The notes: a model not told the origin generated them from the sequence alone. Numbered from the stretch's first letter, positions 1 through 9,779 are shown. The stretch: DNA of 64,000 bases from JBNJFY01 sp051747265 (GCA_051747265.1 JBNJFY010000002.1:248001-312000), one strand, 5' to 3'. Numbers and translations: made by a program.

Positions 1-18
1 AAAACGGAGGTCTTGGGC

Positions 19-1602
19 ATGAGTAACGCATTTGAAGGATTTCTAGCCAATCGCAAGGAAAGTGTTATCCAGATCCTGCTCATTGTGGGCAGTCTGGTAA
101 TGTTGAACTATCTGGCTGATCAGCTGATTGTCCGCTTCGACTTGACGGAGGACAATCGCTACACACTTTCCGAGGCCAGCGAACAAATAGCTGAACAGGT
201 GAATGACCCTATCACAGTCACCGCCTACTTCTCAGCCGATCTCCCCCCGCAACTGGCTCAAACCGAAGAGGAGTTCCGCAACTTTCTGGAGGAGTTTCGC
301 GCCTACTCGGGTAACAACCTGGAGTACGAGTTTGTCAATCCCAATGAAAGTGAAGAGATGGAACAGCAAGCTCAGCAGGCGGGGATTCGGCCAGTGAGTA
401 TTGATGTTCGCGAGCGGGACCAGATCTCCCAGCGTCGTGCCTATCTCGGGGCCAAATTTCAATATGGGGAGAAAAGCGAAGTGCTCCCCATTATCCGTCC
501 CGGCGCGGCCATGGAGTATTCCATCGCCAGTACCGTCAAAAAGTTGACCATCGACCAGAAACCGAAGATTGGTTTGCTGCAGGGACACGGCGAACCCAGT
601 CGTCAGGCCATGACGCAGGTAACCCAGGAGCTGAATCAGCTGTATCGCATTGAAGAAGTATCCGGTTTGGATACCGCCGCGGTTCCCGCCGATGTGGAAG
701 TGCTGATGGTGGTAGCTCCCCAACAGCAACTGAGCGGCACCGAACTGTCTGCCATTGATCAGTACATCATGCGGGGCGGCAAAGTGGTATTTGCCCTCAA
801 CCGCGTGGAAACCGACGTTCAACGTGGGCAAGCCAATGTGCTGGATACCGGCATCGAAAAGCTACTGGCCTCCTACCGTATTCCGGTCAATGCCGATCTG
901 GTGCGCGATGTGAACGCAACCACCATTCAAGTGCAGCAACAGCAAGGGGGATTCCGCATGGTGAATAGCGTGCGCTATCCCTACATCCCACAAGTAACCA
1001 CATTTGCCGACCACCCAGCTACCCAAGGCTTGGAAGCGGTGATCATGCAGTTTGTCTCCTCGCTGGATGTAACCATGGCGGACACCACACAGCAGATCAC
1101 CATTTTGGCGGAAAGCTCCAACCAATCCGGTCTGGCTCGTGGACGCTTTGATTTGAATCCGATGAAAGATTGGACCCAAAATGATTTTAACGCGGGTAGT
1201 CAGCCTCTGGGTGCCGCCATCACCGGTACCTTCCGATCGGCCTTTGCCGATGTGGATTCGGTGGATGTTCCGCTGGATCGCAGTCAGGAAACATCGCTGA
1301 TTGTATTCGGCGACGGCGATTTCATCATCAACGGAGAAGGGCAACAGCAGCAGGGCTTACCTGAGGATAATATTAACCTTATGGTCAACAGTGTGGACTT
1401 TCTGGCCGATGATACCGGTTTGATTGCCCTGCGCACCAAAGGAGTGACTAGTCGTCCGCTGGAGCAAATTGAAGACGGCACCAAAACTCTGCTTAAATAT
1501 TTGAATCTGTTGGCCCCCATCCTGATTGTGCTCGGCTACGGCGGATATCGCTATCGACGTCGCCAAGCTCGCCGACGCAAATGGATCACTGAAGGGGTTT
1601 AA
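19..1602 (+). CDS. GldG-family ABC transporter auxiliary protein
   Basis: Periplasmic/inner-membrane auxiliary subunit of an ABC-2 type exporter of the GldG family. An N-terminal membrane segment lies at about residues 17-38, followed by the family signature around RFDLTEDNRYTLSEAS. A long extracytoplasmic ABC_transp_aux domain follows, then a C-terminal membrane segment near residues 495-512 and a basic tail (RYRRRQARRRK). ATG at 19 is preferred over the in-frame TTG at 13 because the AGGTCTT/ACGGAGG stretch at 4-10 sits 8 nt before the ATG and only 2 nt before the TTG. ATPase and permease genes (gldA/gldF-like) would be expected just upstream, outside the window. The next gene is a DUF4340 protein, the usual partner. 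Family assignment is firm; the transported substrate is unknown, and a gliding or secretion role is inference only. Confidence 0.85.
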   Translation: MSNAFEGFLANRKESVIQILLIVGSLVMLNYLADQLIVRFDLTEDNRYTLSEASEQIAEQVNDPITVTAYFSADLPPQLAQTEEEFRNFLEEFRAYSGNNLEYEFVNPNESEEMEQQAQQAGIRPVSIDVRERDQISQRRAYLGAKFQYGEKSEVLPIIRPGAAMEYSIASTVKKLTIDQKPKIGLLQGHGEPSRQAMTQVTQELNQLYRIEEVSGLDTAAVPADVEVLMVVAPQQQLSGTELSAIDQYIMRGGKVVFALNRVETDVQRGQANVLDTGIEKLLASYRIPVNADLVRDVNATTIQVQQQQGGFRMVNSVRYPYIPQVTTFADHPATQGLEAVIMQFVSSLDVTMADTTQQITILAESSNQSGLARGRFDLNPMKDWTQNDFNAGSQPLGAAITGTFRSAFADVDSVDVPLDRSQETSLIVFGDGDFIINGEGQQQQGLPEDNINLMVNSVDFLADDTGLIALRTKGVTSRPLEQIEDGTKTLLKYLNLLAPILIVLGYGGYRYRRRQARRRKWITEGV

Positions 1603-1627
1603 TCGAAATTCAAACGTATAGCTGATT

Positions 1628-2566
1628 ATGACCAACGCGACCAAAACACTCAGTATCATTTTTGTGGTTCTGGCTGCTGTTACCGGCTTGTACAGCTGGA
1701 TGGGCAAGTCCGGATCCAGTGAAGGATTACGCGCCGAACTGGTTACTGTGGAACCGGAGAACGTCAATCGCATCCTGATAGAAAATGAAGGTCGGGGCTA
1801 TCCCATCACGCTCCAAAAAGAGGACGAACAGTGGATGGTGCAGAGCCGTGAAGGAACCACAAGCTATCCAGCTAATCAACAGGCGGTTGAATCTGCACTA
1901 GATGAGTTGACTGCGCTGAATATCAAAGCTCTGGTTACCCGCGATGCCCAAAAGCATGCTCGCTACCAAGTAGACAGCACCGGCACCGATGTCAAGCTTT
2001 TTAATGGGGATAGCCAGCTGGCTCATGTCATTTTGGGCAAACCCCAAATCATCAGCCGCTCGCAATTCAACACCTATATGCGCCTGTCCGACGAGAATGA
2101 TGTCTATTCGGTTGAGGGCTTTCTGAGTGCCAGTTTCAACAAAGATATTCCTAACTGGCGGGATAAGCAGATCTGGGATCTAAACGCCCAAGATGTGCAG
2201 CGAGTGGATTTTCTTTTCCCCGCAGATAGCTCGTATAGCGTCGAGCGGGCCGGATCCGACAGCTGGATCTCCGGTGGTGACACCCTCAACACGCGATCCG
2301 TGGATAATATGGTGAGTCGCCTGACTGACCTGCGGGCAAACGGCTTTATTGATGATTCTACCCCTGAAAAATTTGGCCAAGAGATCTACGCCATACAGGT
2401 CCAACTCAGTAATGGCATGCAGCGTACGGTACGGGTACAACCAGATCCAGAGAATGATAATCAATATCGCGCAGTTGCTAATCAGTATCCCTATGTATTT
2501 ACGGTCAGTAAAAGTAGCTGGGATAATACTGTGTTAGTGGGACGACAAAGCCTACTTGAAAATTAG
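1628..2566 (+). CDS. DUF4340 domain membrane-anchored protein
   Basis: A single N-terminal membrane anchor (about residues 7-25) is followed by an extracytoplasmic domain with repeated short beta-rich modules typical of DUF4340. The recognisable parts are the segment around GRGYPITLQKEDEQWMV and the block LGKPQIISRSQFNTYMRLSD. It lies 25 nt after the GldG-like gene in the same direction, so it is very probably cotranscribed. GldG-like and DUF4340 proteins commonly neighbour each other in ABC-2 export loci. Its biochemical role is unknown; I infer it is an accessory part of that transporter. A rho-independent terminator follows directly. Confidence 0.8.
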   Translation: MTNATKTLSIIFVVLAAVTGLYSWMGKSGSSEGLRAELVTVEPENVNRILIENEGRGYPITLQKEDEQWMVQSREGTTSYPANQQAVESALDELTALNIKALVTRDAQKHARYQVDSTGTDVKLFNGDSQLAHVILGKPQIISRSQFNTYMRLSDENDVYSVEGFLSASFNKDIPNWRDKQIWDLNAQDVQRVDFLFPADSSYSVERAGSDSWISGGDTLNTRSVDNMVSRLTDLRANGFIDDSTPEKFGQEIYAIQVQLSNGMQRTVRVQPDPENDNQYRAVANQYPYVFTVSKSSWDNTVLVGRQSLLEN

Positions 2567-2595
2567 CTGATTCTGCAATCAGGGTTAATTACATT

Positions 2596-2625
2596 AAGGC
2601 AGTCTGAATGCGGGCTGCCTTTTTT
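2596..2625 (+). terminator. Rho-independent terminator of the GldG/DUF4340 operon
   Basis: A 7-bp stem AAGGCAG/CTGCCTT with a 12-nt loop is followed directly by a T run. It lies 30 nt after the DUF4340 stop codon. Confidence 0.8.
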
Positions 2626-2659
2626 ATATATGCTTTAACCAAGTTTTAACTATCGTTCT

Positions 2660-3961
2660 ATGGCCTATCCCGATCACTCGACACTGCCCCGTTGGTGGCC
2701 CGGTTCCGCCAGACTATTTGCCTATATCTCACTGGGCATTTTAACCCTGATCTATATCAGCAGTTTTCTAGATCGCCAAATTGTGGCTGTGTTGGGTACT
2801 CAGATTCGTGATGCGTTGGCTCTGAATAATTTCCAAATCGGGATTCTCTACGGCCCCGCCTTCTCGTTCATTTATGCCCTATTTGGGCTATTTATGGGGC
2901 GCCTGGCTGATCGTGTTCATCGTACCCGGTTAATTATTGCGGGACTAACTATTTGGAGCCTGATGACTGCGTTAAGTGGGTTGGCAACCTCCATCTGGTT
3001 TTTGCTGGCCGCCCGGTTCATGGTCGGGGTGAGTCAGGCAGCGCTGAGTCCTGCGGTGTATTCCCTATTGGCTGACTATTTCCCAGCCTCTAAACGAGGT
3101 ACCGTTTATTCCATTTACGCTTCGGGTATTTTCATTGGAGTCGGAGCGTCCTTTTTGATTGGGGGAAGCATCGCCCAACAGTATGACTGGCGAACCGCGC
3201 TACAATCAGTTGGTTGGCCGGGAATTGGATTGGCCGTTATCGCCGCTTTGGTGCTACGAGAACCGATTCGCAATGCCTTGGGAAAACAAAGCCAAAGCAC
3301 TTCCAAAGATGCATCTAAAAATCAGCCGCTTTCTCTAAGAGACACCTTAGGTTATCTAGCCGCAAAACCAACCTTTTGGTACTATTTAATCGGATTCTCT
3401 GCGCTGGCCTTTTGGGGTTATACCATCTTGGCTTTTATCGGCAATGTGTTTGCTGATGTCCATCAGTCGCCTGACTATATTCCCTATTACGGATGGTTCA
3501 TGCTAGCCACTGGTGTAAGCGTAAACATAGCCGGACGCCTGGCCGATTATCTGGCTGCCAAATTTGGTCCGCGCACACGTTTCCTTATCGGTATCATCGC
3601 CGGATTGGGCGGACTCCCGTTTTACGCGCTGGGATTTCTCAGTGATAATATTGGAACGGCTTTCTGGCTCATTGGCTTGGGAAACGTAATTTCTTCCTGC
3701 TACAACGGTGTCGCCGCGGCCCTGGTGCAATACCTGGTTCCGGACGGTATGCGAGCATTTGCCGGGTCTATCTATCTGTTTGTGATCAGTATTGTGGGCT
3801 TCGGGATTGGTCCGCCGGTTACCGGCTGGCTGATTGATCACTCGTTCTCCGGACCGACTAGTACTACCCAGGTACTATTATCGCTTTATATATTAATGGG
3901 CATCATCAGCAGTGTCAGCATGACTATGGCCATGAGACACTATACCAATGATGCCCTGTAA
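2660..3961 (+). CDS. MFS transporter (spinster-like)
   Basis: A 433-residue major facilitator with about 12 hydrophobic segments. The motif-A-like loop between TM2 and TM3 reads FMGRLADRVHRTRL, and the first half carries the RFMVGVSQAALSPAVYSLLADYF block seen in the spinster/ACS-type subfamily of bacterial MFS proteins. The central cytoplasmic loop (about residues 205-225) is polar and lysine-rich. It stands alone: a terminator separates it from the upstream operon, and it converges on the MORN lipoprotein gene. The substrate cannot be read from the sequence; organic anions and lipids are both known in related families. No clear Shine-Dalgarno site precedes the ATG. Confidence 0.85.
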   Translation: MAYPDHSTLPRWWPGSARLFAYISLGILTLIYISSFLDRQIVAVLGTQIRDALALNNFQIGILYGPAFSFIYALFGLFMGRLADRVHRTRLIIAGLTIWSLMTALSGLATSIWFLLAARFMVGVSQAALSPAVYSLLADYFPASKRGTVYSIYASGIFIGVGASFLIGGSIAQQYDWRTALQSVGWPGIGLAVIAALVLREPIRNALGKQSQSTSKDASKNQPLSLRDTLGYLAAKPTFWYYLIGFSALAFWGYTILAFIGNVFADVHQSPDYIPYYGWFMLATGVSVNIAGRLADYLAAKFGPRTRFLIGIIAGLGGLPFYALGFLSDNIGTAFWLIGLGNVISSCYNGVAAALVQYLVPDGMRAFAGSIYLFVISIVGFGIGPPVTGWLIDHSFSGPTSTTQVLLSLYILMGIISSVSMTMAMRHYTNDAL

Positions 3962-3992
3962 CTATTACTTCTGCCGGATCGGTTTGGCTTGA

Positions 3993-4691
3993 CTAGTGCA
4001 TCAATTCAATTTCCCAATGACCGGGAGCGATAATTTCGAATACAAACTCGCTCTCAATTGTGGACATTCCATTGGGATTGGGTGGATTATATTTTAGTTG
4101 TCCTTCAAAGGGAAGACTGATGTCTGCAATCCGGATTTTATCATTGTCATTGCGCTGTTGCCCACTACTTTGTTGCAATTGCATGTTTCGGATTGAGGAG
4201 TAAATACTGCTACCACCTCGCTTAAAGCGTATATCAACCGTATTTTCGGCATTGTTTAATTTACGGATCCGATATCTTTTTATTCGACGATTGCGAATAA
4301 CGTCGTAAGGGGAATCATCTTCCGTAGCGACGATCAGTTCATCATCCTGCCAAAACCCTTTTTTGGTTTCTTCATCACTTTTATAAACACCGAACCCATA
4401 ATATTTTCCATAACTGAATTCCCCTTTATAGGTAGTTCCATTATTCCAGGTCATGGTACCTTCGCCATGGGGATACCCTTCCGCAAAATCACCTTCATAG
4501 GTAACGCTTCCGGCCTTGACTATCCCTTCTCCGTGGGCGAGCCCATCCTTACAGGTCCCTTGATATTCTCCTCCCTTAATAAGCTGCATTTCAATCGCGC
4601 ATGGTTTGCCTGACTCAGCTTTATACAACGCAGAACCACAGCCGGCTAATATAGCGGCGATTGCAGCTACAAATAACACTCTAAACTTCAT
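3993..4691 (-). CDS. MORN-repeat lipoprotein
   Basis: A secreted lipoprotein: the signal peptide ends in a lipobox (AAILAGC, Cys at about residue 18). At least three MORN-type repeats cover about residues 40-115, with the recurring pattern YxGxxxxGxxHGxGxM/I (GEYQGTCKDGLAHGEG, TYEGDFAEGYPHGEG, TYKGEFSYGKYYGFG). The C-terminal half (about 120-232) is a beta-rich domain I do not recognise. MORN repeats often mediate protein or membrane contact, but no specific partner can be inferred. The gene converges on the MFS gene and lies 51 nt upstream of pntB's 3' end in the same direction, so the transhydrogenase operon is not necessarily linked to it. Confidence 0.75.
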   Translation of the reverse strand: MKFRVLFVAAIAAILAGCGSALYKAESGKPCAIEMQLIKGGEYQGTCKDGLAHGEGIVKAGSVTYEGDFAEGYPHGEGTMTWNNGTTYKGEFSYGKYYGFGVYKSDEETKKGFWQDDELIVATEDDSPYDVIRNRRIKRYRIRKLNNAENTVDIRFKRGGSSIYSSIRNMQLQQSSGQQRNDNDKIRIADISLPFEGQLKYNPPNPNGMSTIESEFVFEIIAPGHWEIELMH

Positions 4692-4742
4692 TATATCCCA
4701 TCTTTTATTTCTCGATTTTTACGTGTCAAATATATTAATAAA

Positions 4743-6167
4743 TCATTCTAACGATTTCAGGGCTGAAACTAATTCTTGTAATGAATCTTTAGCGTCTCCG
4801 AAGAACATCTGGTTTTTATCGCTGTAGAATAGCTCATTATCGATTCCGGCAAACCCCGGACTCAAGCTACGTTTAAAGATGATGGTTCGCTTGGCTTCGT
4901 CCACATTAAGAATGGGCATTCCGTAAATGGGACTACCCGGATTGGTTTTTGCCGCTGGATTTACCACATCATTAGCGCCAATTATTAATACCACATCGGC
5001 CGAGCTGAACTCCGAATTAATGTCCTCCATATCATAAAGTTGATCGTAGGGCACATCGGCCTCGGCCAGCAACACATTCATATGTCCGGGCATCCGACCG
5101 GCCACGGGATGGATACCGTATTTGACATCCACTCCTTTTTCCTCCAATAAATCCGCGGTTTCTTTAAGCACATGCTGCGCTTGCGCGACTGCCAATCCAT
5201 AACCAGGCACGATGATTACCTTCTTTGCATACGCGGTTTGAATGGCTACATCCTGTCCGTTGGTCTGCTGTACCGATTTATCACCGGTTCCTTCCGCCGC
5301 GGCACCAGCGCCGTCACCGCCACCGAATCCGCTAAACAGCACATTGGGTAACGAACGGTTCATGGCTTTACACATGATGTTGGTGAGGATCAATCCGGAA
5401 GCCCCCACCAAAGTACCAGCTACAATCAACAAACTGTTGTTCAAAACAAAACCAGTCATCGAAGCGGCCACACCGGATAAGGAGTTAAGCAGTGAAATGA
5501 CCACCGGCATATCGGCACCCCCAATGGGCATCACGAACATTAAACCCAAGACGAAGGAGATTCCCAGGATCCACCACATATAATCAGCTTGGCCATCATT
5601 AATAGCCCAAAGTGCTGTTAAAACTAGGGAAGCAGCGGCCATTAAGGCGTGAATTACTTGCTGACCTTTGAAACCCACCGGCTGACCGGTGACCATCCCC
5701 TGAAGCTTTCCAAAGGCGATTAAACTACCGGTGAAGGTTAACGCACCAATAAAAATACTCAGACCCATGGTGCTGATATCTACCGTGGATATTCCCGCCG
5801 GATCCCCCAGTCGATAAAATTCGCCCAACGCAACCACCGCGGAGGCTCCACCACCAAATCCATTAAACAGAGCCACCAATTCGGGCATGGCGGTCATTTC
5901 TACCTTTTTAGCGGCAAATATACCGATGGCACTACCAATAACCACCCCGGCCAAGATCAATTCAAAGCCGACGATATTTTTATCCAGCAAAGTAACGATC
6001 ACCCCAATGAACATACCCAAGCTAGCCAGCTGATTTCCACTGCGAGCCGTAGACGGTGAGCCCAATCGTTTTAGCCCATAAATAAATAGCGTTACTGCTA
6101 CGAGATAGATCAATTGCATAGCATCCGGTATCCAGGCCTGCCATGCTACAGGTAACCAATTACTCAT
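4743..6167 (-). CDS. pntB: NAD(P)+ transhydrogenase subunit beta
   Basis: Beta subunit of the proton-translocating transhydrogenase. It combines the dII membrane domain (about nine TM segments, residues 15-260) with the cytosolic NADP(H)-binding dIII domain (about 300-474). dIII signatures are visible: VIIVPGYGLAVAQAQH, the HPVAGRMPGHMNVLLAEA block, and the GANDVVNPAA segment. Length is normal for the family. The start overlaps the 3' end of pntAB by 8 nt and is preceded by a good Shine-Dalgarno site (GGGAGG, 7 nt before ATG), so translation is probably coupled. It makes NADPH from NADH using the proton gradient. Very sure. Confidence 0.97.
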   Translation of the reverse strand: MSNWLPVAWQAWIPDAMQLIYLVAVTLFIYGLKRLGSPSTARSGNQLASLGMFIGVIVTLLDKNIVGFELILAGVVIGSAIGIFAAKKVEMTAMPELVALFNGFGGGASAVVALGEFYRLGDPAGISTVDISTMGLSIFIGALTFTGSLIAFGKLQGMVTGQPVGFKGQQVIHALMAAASLVLTALWAINDGQADYMWWILGISFVLGLMFVMPIGGADMPVVISLLNSLSGVAASMTGFVLNNSLLIVAGTLVGASGLILTNIMCKAMNRSLPNVLFSGFGGGDGAGAAAEGTGDKSVQQTNGQDVAIQTAYAKKVIIVPGYGLAVAQAQHVLKETADLLEEKGVDVKYGIHPVAGRMPGHMNVLLAEADVPYDQLYDMEDINSEFSSADVVLIIGANDVVNPAAKTNPGSPIYGMPILNVDEAKRTIIFKRSLSPGFAGIDNELFYSDKNQMFFGDAKDSLQELVSALKSLE

Positions 6168-6456
6168 CGTTTCCTCCCGGTTTCTTTTTGAACATCTCCA
6201 GCATACGATCGGTCACCATAAATCCACCCACCACATTGATGGTAGCCATGATGATGGCCGCAAACCCCAGCCAGGTAGCCAGTGTCCCACTTGCACTTCC
6301 CGCAATAACCAAGGCACCAATCAAGGTAATACCTGAAATGGCATTAGCCCCAGACATGAGCGGGGTATGCAAGGTGGGTGGCACCTTACTGATAATTTCG
6401 AAACCGACGAAGATCGCCAGTACAAAAATGAATAAGTTGAATATGAGTCCTGACAT
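6160..6456 (-). CDS. pntAB: NAD(P)+ transhydrogenase alpha subunit, membrane part
   Basis: A 98-residue protein with three or four hydrophobic segments, corresponding to the C-terminal membrane part of E. coli PntA that is a separate gene in many bacteria. The family signature VPPTLHTPLMSGANAISGI is present at about residues 25-43. A strong Shine-Dalgarno site (GGAGAAGGGAG) precedes the ATG. It sits between pntAA (61-nt gap) and pntB (8-nt overlap) in a three-gene operon and forms the dII proton channel with PntB. Confidence 0.95.
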   Translation of the reverse strand: MSGLIFNLFIFVLAIFVGFEIISKVPPTLHTPLMSGANAISGITLIGALVIAGSASGTLATWLGFAAIIMATINVVGGFMVTDRMLEMFKKKPGGNDE

Positions 6457-6517
6457 AAACTCCCTTCTCCTATCCGTAGCTTATTGATTAAAAATCGGTG
6501 CAACTACTCATTACTCA

Positions 6518-7675
6518 TCAAGAAAGCTGATAACGTTCCTGAGCGGTGGGGCTGACCCATTCGCCTTGATGTGTAGCTACTGTTTCTTTGACAATTTCAT
6601 CTTCAAAATTCCAGACCAGCTGCCCCTCATCCACAAACAATTTCAATAAGGACATCACATTGCGTGAATAAAGCAGGCTGGCATGTTGAGCCATTTCACC
6701 GGGTAAATTGGTTGGCCCTAAGATGGTAACATCATGAGAAAGCACTTCTTTATCGGCTTCCGAGAGAGTACAGTTACCGCCATTTGCTGCGGCCAAATCC
6801 ACAATTACCGAGCCGGCTTTCATATCCTCGACCATCTGATCGGTAATTAGCGTAGGTGCCGGGCGTCCGGGTATCAAGGCGGTAGTGATCACAATATCTG
6901 ATTTTTTCACATGCTCGTGGATCACTTCCCGCTGTTTTTGTTTGGCTTTCTCGGAAAGCTCTTTAGCGTAACCGCCTTTGGTCTCTGTCTCTTCTTCCTC
7001 TAAGGGGACCTCCACAAAGGTGGCACCCAAACTCTCCACCTGTTCTTTCACCGCCGGGCGCACATCAAAGGCTTCCACCACCGCGCCCAACCGTTTGGCT
7101 GTAGCGATGGCTTGCAGACCAGCGACACCAGCACCCAGCACTAATACTTTGGCGGGTGGAATAGTCCCCGCCGCGGTCATCATCATGGGAAGATATTTTT
7201 GCAGATGATCAGCGGCTAGTATGGCTGATTTATAACCGGCTAACGAACTCATCGAGGAGAGAGCGTCCATACTTTGAGCCCGTGATATTCGAGGGATCAG
7301 CTCCATTCCCAAATAGCTGATGGATCGTTCACGCATTGTTTGCAACGCGGGTTTGACCCCATCATCAGCCCCCATAAAGCTTAATACCGCTGCTCCTTCA
7401 GGAATGACCTCCAACTCTTGTTGGGTCGGGCGGTTCAAGCGAATCACCAAATCAACTTCCTTGTACAAAGCCTCACGATCGGTGACGATCTCAGCTCCGG
7501 CGGCAGCGTAGATATCGTCGGCATAATGGGCCTGTTGCCCTGCTTCCGACTCCACACGAATGGCGATCGGCTTACTGTCCTCGCCCGTATTTTCAATCAG
7601 TTTCTGGATAGTTTCCGGCACCATGGCTACTCGTTTGTCTTGCGCCGATGCCTCACTTGGAATGGCAATAATCAT
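6518..7675 (-). CDS. pntAA: NAD(P)+ transhydrogenase alpha subunit, NAD(H)-binding part
   Basis: Cytosolic dI domain that binds NAD(H); member of the alanine dehydrogenase/PNT family. The N-terminal part shows MIIAIPSEASAQDKRVAMVP, the middle has the Rossmann fingerprint VLVLGAGVAGLQAIATAKRLGA, and RPAPTLITDQMVEDMKAGSVIVD follows. The frame extends to a TTG at 7696, but ATG at 7675 is chosen because GGGGA lies about 9 nt upstream and the protein then starts as in homologues. It is first in the pntAA-pntAB-pntB operon and divergent from the channel gene; their 159-nt gap must hold both promoters. Confidence 0.93.
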   Translation of the reverse strand: MIIAIPSEASAQDKRVAMVPETIQKLIENTGEDSKPIAIRVESEAGQQAHYADDIYAAAGAEIVTDREALYKEVDLVIRLNRPTQQELEVIPEGAAVLSFMGADDGVKPALQTMRERSISYLGMELIPRISRAQSMDALSSMSSLAGYKSAILAADHLQKYLPMMMTAAGTIPPAKVLVLGAGVAGLQAIATAKRLGAVVEAFDVRPAVKEQVESLGATFVEVPLEEEETETKGGYAKELSEKAKQKQREVIHEHVKKSDIVITTALIPGRPAPTLITDQMVEDMKAGSVIVDLAAANGGNCTLSEADKEVLSHDVTILGPTNLPGEMAQHASLLYSRNVMSLLKLFVDEGQLVWNFEDEIVKETVATHQGEWVSPTAQERYQLS

Positions 7676-7834
7676 GGCTACAATCCCCGATTGCAAATGT
7701 TAGGTTAATAGACTGTATGTAATTTAGATGTAATAAGCTGAATTACAAGTCCTTAACTGGCTTTACATTCCCTATCAGGATTTCACTATACTGATGTAAG
7801 CTATTCAATTACATTTATCAACGTATCATAAAAG

Positions 7835-8620
7835 ATGTCACTGTCTGGAAAATCCTTTTATCGGCAAATTAAATTCATACTCGTACTATTTCTGTTCAGC
7901 CTGGTAATCACTACCAGTCTCATAGCCATTTTTGAACCTCCGCATGGTGCCTTACAAACCTTTGATGACATTTTGTGGTGGTGGGTGGTCACCTCTTCTA
8001 CTGTAGGATATGGTGATTTGGTTCCTATCACCACGATGGGACGAGTGGCCGGTGTCATTGCTATCCTGATTGGCATTTTTGGCTACACCCACTCCATCTC
8101 CTTGATTCTGCAGTATGTGGAGTACAAGTTTTCGGAAAAGGAGCGTGGTCGCGGATCAGTTGATTATCAAGATCATATTGTTATTTGCGAATACACGGCT
8201 TTTGCCGATGAGCTTATTCAAGAAATTCGAGCCAATAACTGGTGCGCCAATCATAAATTAGTGGTAGTTGGTTCACTGGTAGAGCGAGCACCCTACCCAG
8301 AATATGATTTTATTTATGGAGTTCCCATTAGCCCCCAGGTGCAGGATCGTGCCGCCATTCCCCAAGCCTCGGTCATCTTTGTTTTTTCCAATACTCGCTT
8401 TTCCGAGCCCGATGACAAAACCCTGCATACGGTGAGCCGAATTATGGATCGCAATAAGACCGCCAAGATTATCGTAGAGCTAAACGACAAAAACCATCCG
8501 CTGATCGAAGAGTTACCTCGGGAAATTACTATCATGGAAACCGACGTTCTTCTCAAACATGCCCTCAATCATAAATACCTGAATATCACCCAATATTGTA
8601 AACCCGGCGACATTGCATGA
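7835..8620 (+). CDS. Two-TM potassium channel with C-terminal RCK-like domain
   Basis: An N-terminal pore module has TM1 at about residues 12-32, a pore helix with selectivity filter in SSTVGYGDL (about 52-60), and TM2 at about 66-90. The cytosolic part (about 105-260) resembles a TrkA-N/RCK regulatory domain, starting DYQDHIVICEY. The glycine-rich nucleotide loop expected after the first beta strand is replaced by CEYTAF, so nucleotide binding is doubtful. It lies between the divergent transhydrogenase operon and trxB. A potassium channel of the Kch/MthK type is the likely identity; the gating ligand is unknown. Confidence 0.85.
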   Translation: MSLSGKSFYRQIKFILVLFLFSLVITTSLIAIFEPPHGALQTFDDILWWWVVTSSTVGYGDLVPITTMGRVAGVIAILIGIFGYTHSISLILQYVEYKFSEKERGRGSVDYQDHIVICEYTAFADELIQEIRANNWCANHKLVVVGSLVERAPYPEYDFIYGVPISPQVQDRAAIPQASVIFVFSNTRFSEPDDKTLHTVSRIMDRNKTAKIIVELNDKNHPLIEELPREITIMETDVLLKHALNHKYLNITQYCKPGDIA

Positions 8621-8770
8621 ATGAATAGTTATATAGTATAATAAAGAATAACTGAATACGTTGTTGAGGCGATAGAATAAAACTGAAATATTGCTGCTCA
8701 TTAATCTGCGTTCGTTTGGGATAATTCGTAGTTTTGAGCAAAACAACTAAACACGCAATACGAGATTCTT

Positions 8771-9754
8771 ATGGAAGACATTGCAGGTAAAACTTTTGAT
8801 GTGATTATCGTGGGAAGTGGACCGGCCGGATTAACCGCAGCACTGTACGCGGCTCGAGCCGACCTGAACCCATTAATTTTAGAGGGGCCCGAACCGGGCG
8901 GCCAACTCATGCAAACCACCGATGTGGACAATTTCCCCGGTTACCCCGAGGGCGTAATGGGTCCACAAATGATGGACGATTTCCGCAAACAGGCCCAGCG
9001 CTTTGGCGCGGATACTCGCTACGGAATGGTCACCGATATTGATTTTGATCAGCGTCCCTACAAGCTGGAAGTTGATGAAGAGCACACCCTCTTTGCACAC
9101 GCTATTATTGCCAGCACCGGTGCTACAGCAAAATGGTTAGGGCTGGAGAGTGAACAACGACTGCGTGGGAAAGGCGTTTCTGCTTGCGCAACATGTGATG
9201 GCGCATTTTTCCGCGATGAACATGTGATTATTGTGGGTGGTGGCGATACCGCTATGGAAGAAGCCACTTTCTTGACCAAGTTTGCCAGTAAGGTAACGGT
9301 AATCCACCGTCGCGACGAACTGCGTGCGTCTAAAGCCATGCAACATCGCGCCTTTAACAATGAAAAGATCAAGTTCATGTGGGATTCTGAACTGCATGAA
9401 GTCTTGGGCGATGATGTAGTAGATGGTGTGGTTATCAAAAATAATAACACCGGCGAGAAAACCACCCTGGATGATGTCACCGGTGTCTTTATCGCTATTG
9501 GCCACAAACCCAACACCGAACTGTTTGAAGGTGTAGCGGAAATGGATGATGTTGGCTACTTGAAAACTGAAGGCGATACAACCAAAACCAAAGTGCCCGG
9601 TTTATTTGCCTGCGGCGATGTAATCGATCCGATTTATCGACAAGCCGTAACCGCGGCCGGATCCGGTTGTAAAGCAGCCTTGGATGCCGAGCGTTATCTG
9701 GGTGAACTGGAAACCAGCGGCGAAAAGGCAACAGAACCCGCTCCCGCGGAATAA
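8771..9754 (+). CDS. trxB: Thioredoxin-disulfide reductase
   Basis: Low-molecular-weight NADPH-dependent flavoprotein that reduces thioredoxin. The FAD-binding motif VGSGPAGLTAALYAARA is at residues 14-30, the redox centre CATC in SACATCDGAFF at about 139-142, the NADPH motif VGGGDTAMEEATFL after it, and a C-terminal FAD contact GLFACGDVIDPIYRQAVTA. Length (327) is slightly above the usual 310-320 because of an acidic tail ending ETSGEKATEPAPAE. It is monocistronic with its own terminator. Confidence 0.96.
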   Translation: MEDIAGKTFDVIIVGSGPAGLTAALYAARADLNPLILEGPEPGGQLMQTTDVDNFPGYPEGVMGPQMMDDFRKQAQRFGADTRYGMVTDIDFDQRPYKLEVDEEHTLFAHAIIASTGATAKWLGLESEQRLRGKGVSACATCDGAFFRDEHVIIVGGGDTAMEEATFLTKFASKVTVIHRRDELRASKAMQHRAFNNEKIKFMWDSELHEVLGDDVVDGVVIKNNNTGEKTTLDDVTGVFIAIGHKPNTELFEGVAEMDDVGYLKTEGDTTKTKVPGLFACGDVIDPIYRQAVTAAGSGCKAALDAERYLGELETSGEKATEPAPAE

Positions 9755-9779
9755 GCTTTGAGCATAATTTTTTACTAAG

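Noticed and set aside
232..831. Long open frame on the minus strand inside the GldG-like gene
   Set aside because: It is the reverse-strand shadow of a clearly coding gene, has atypical composition and no start signals.
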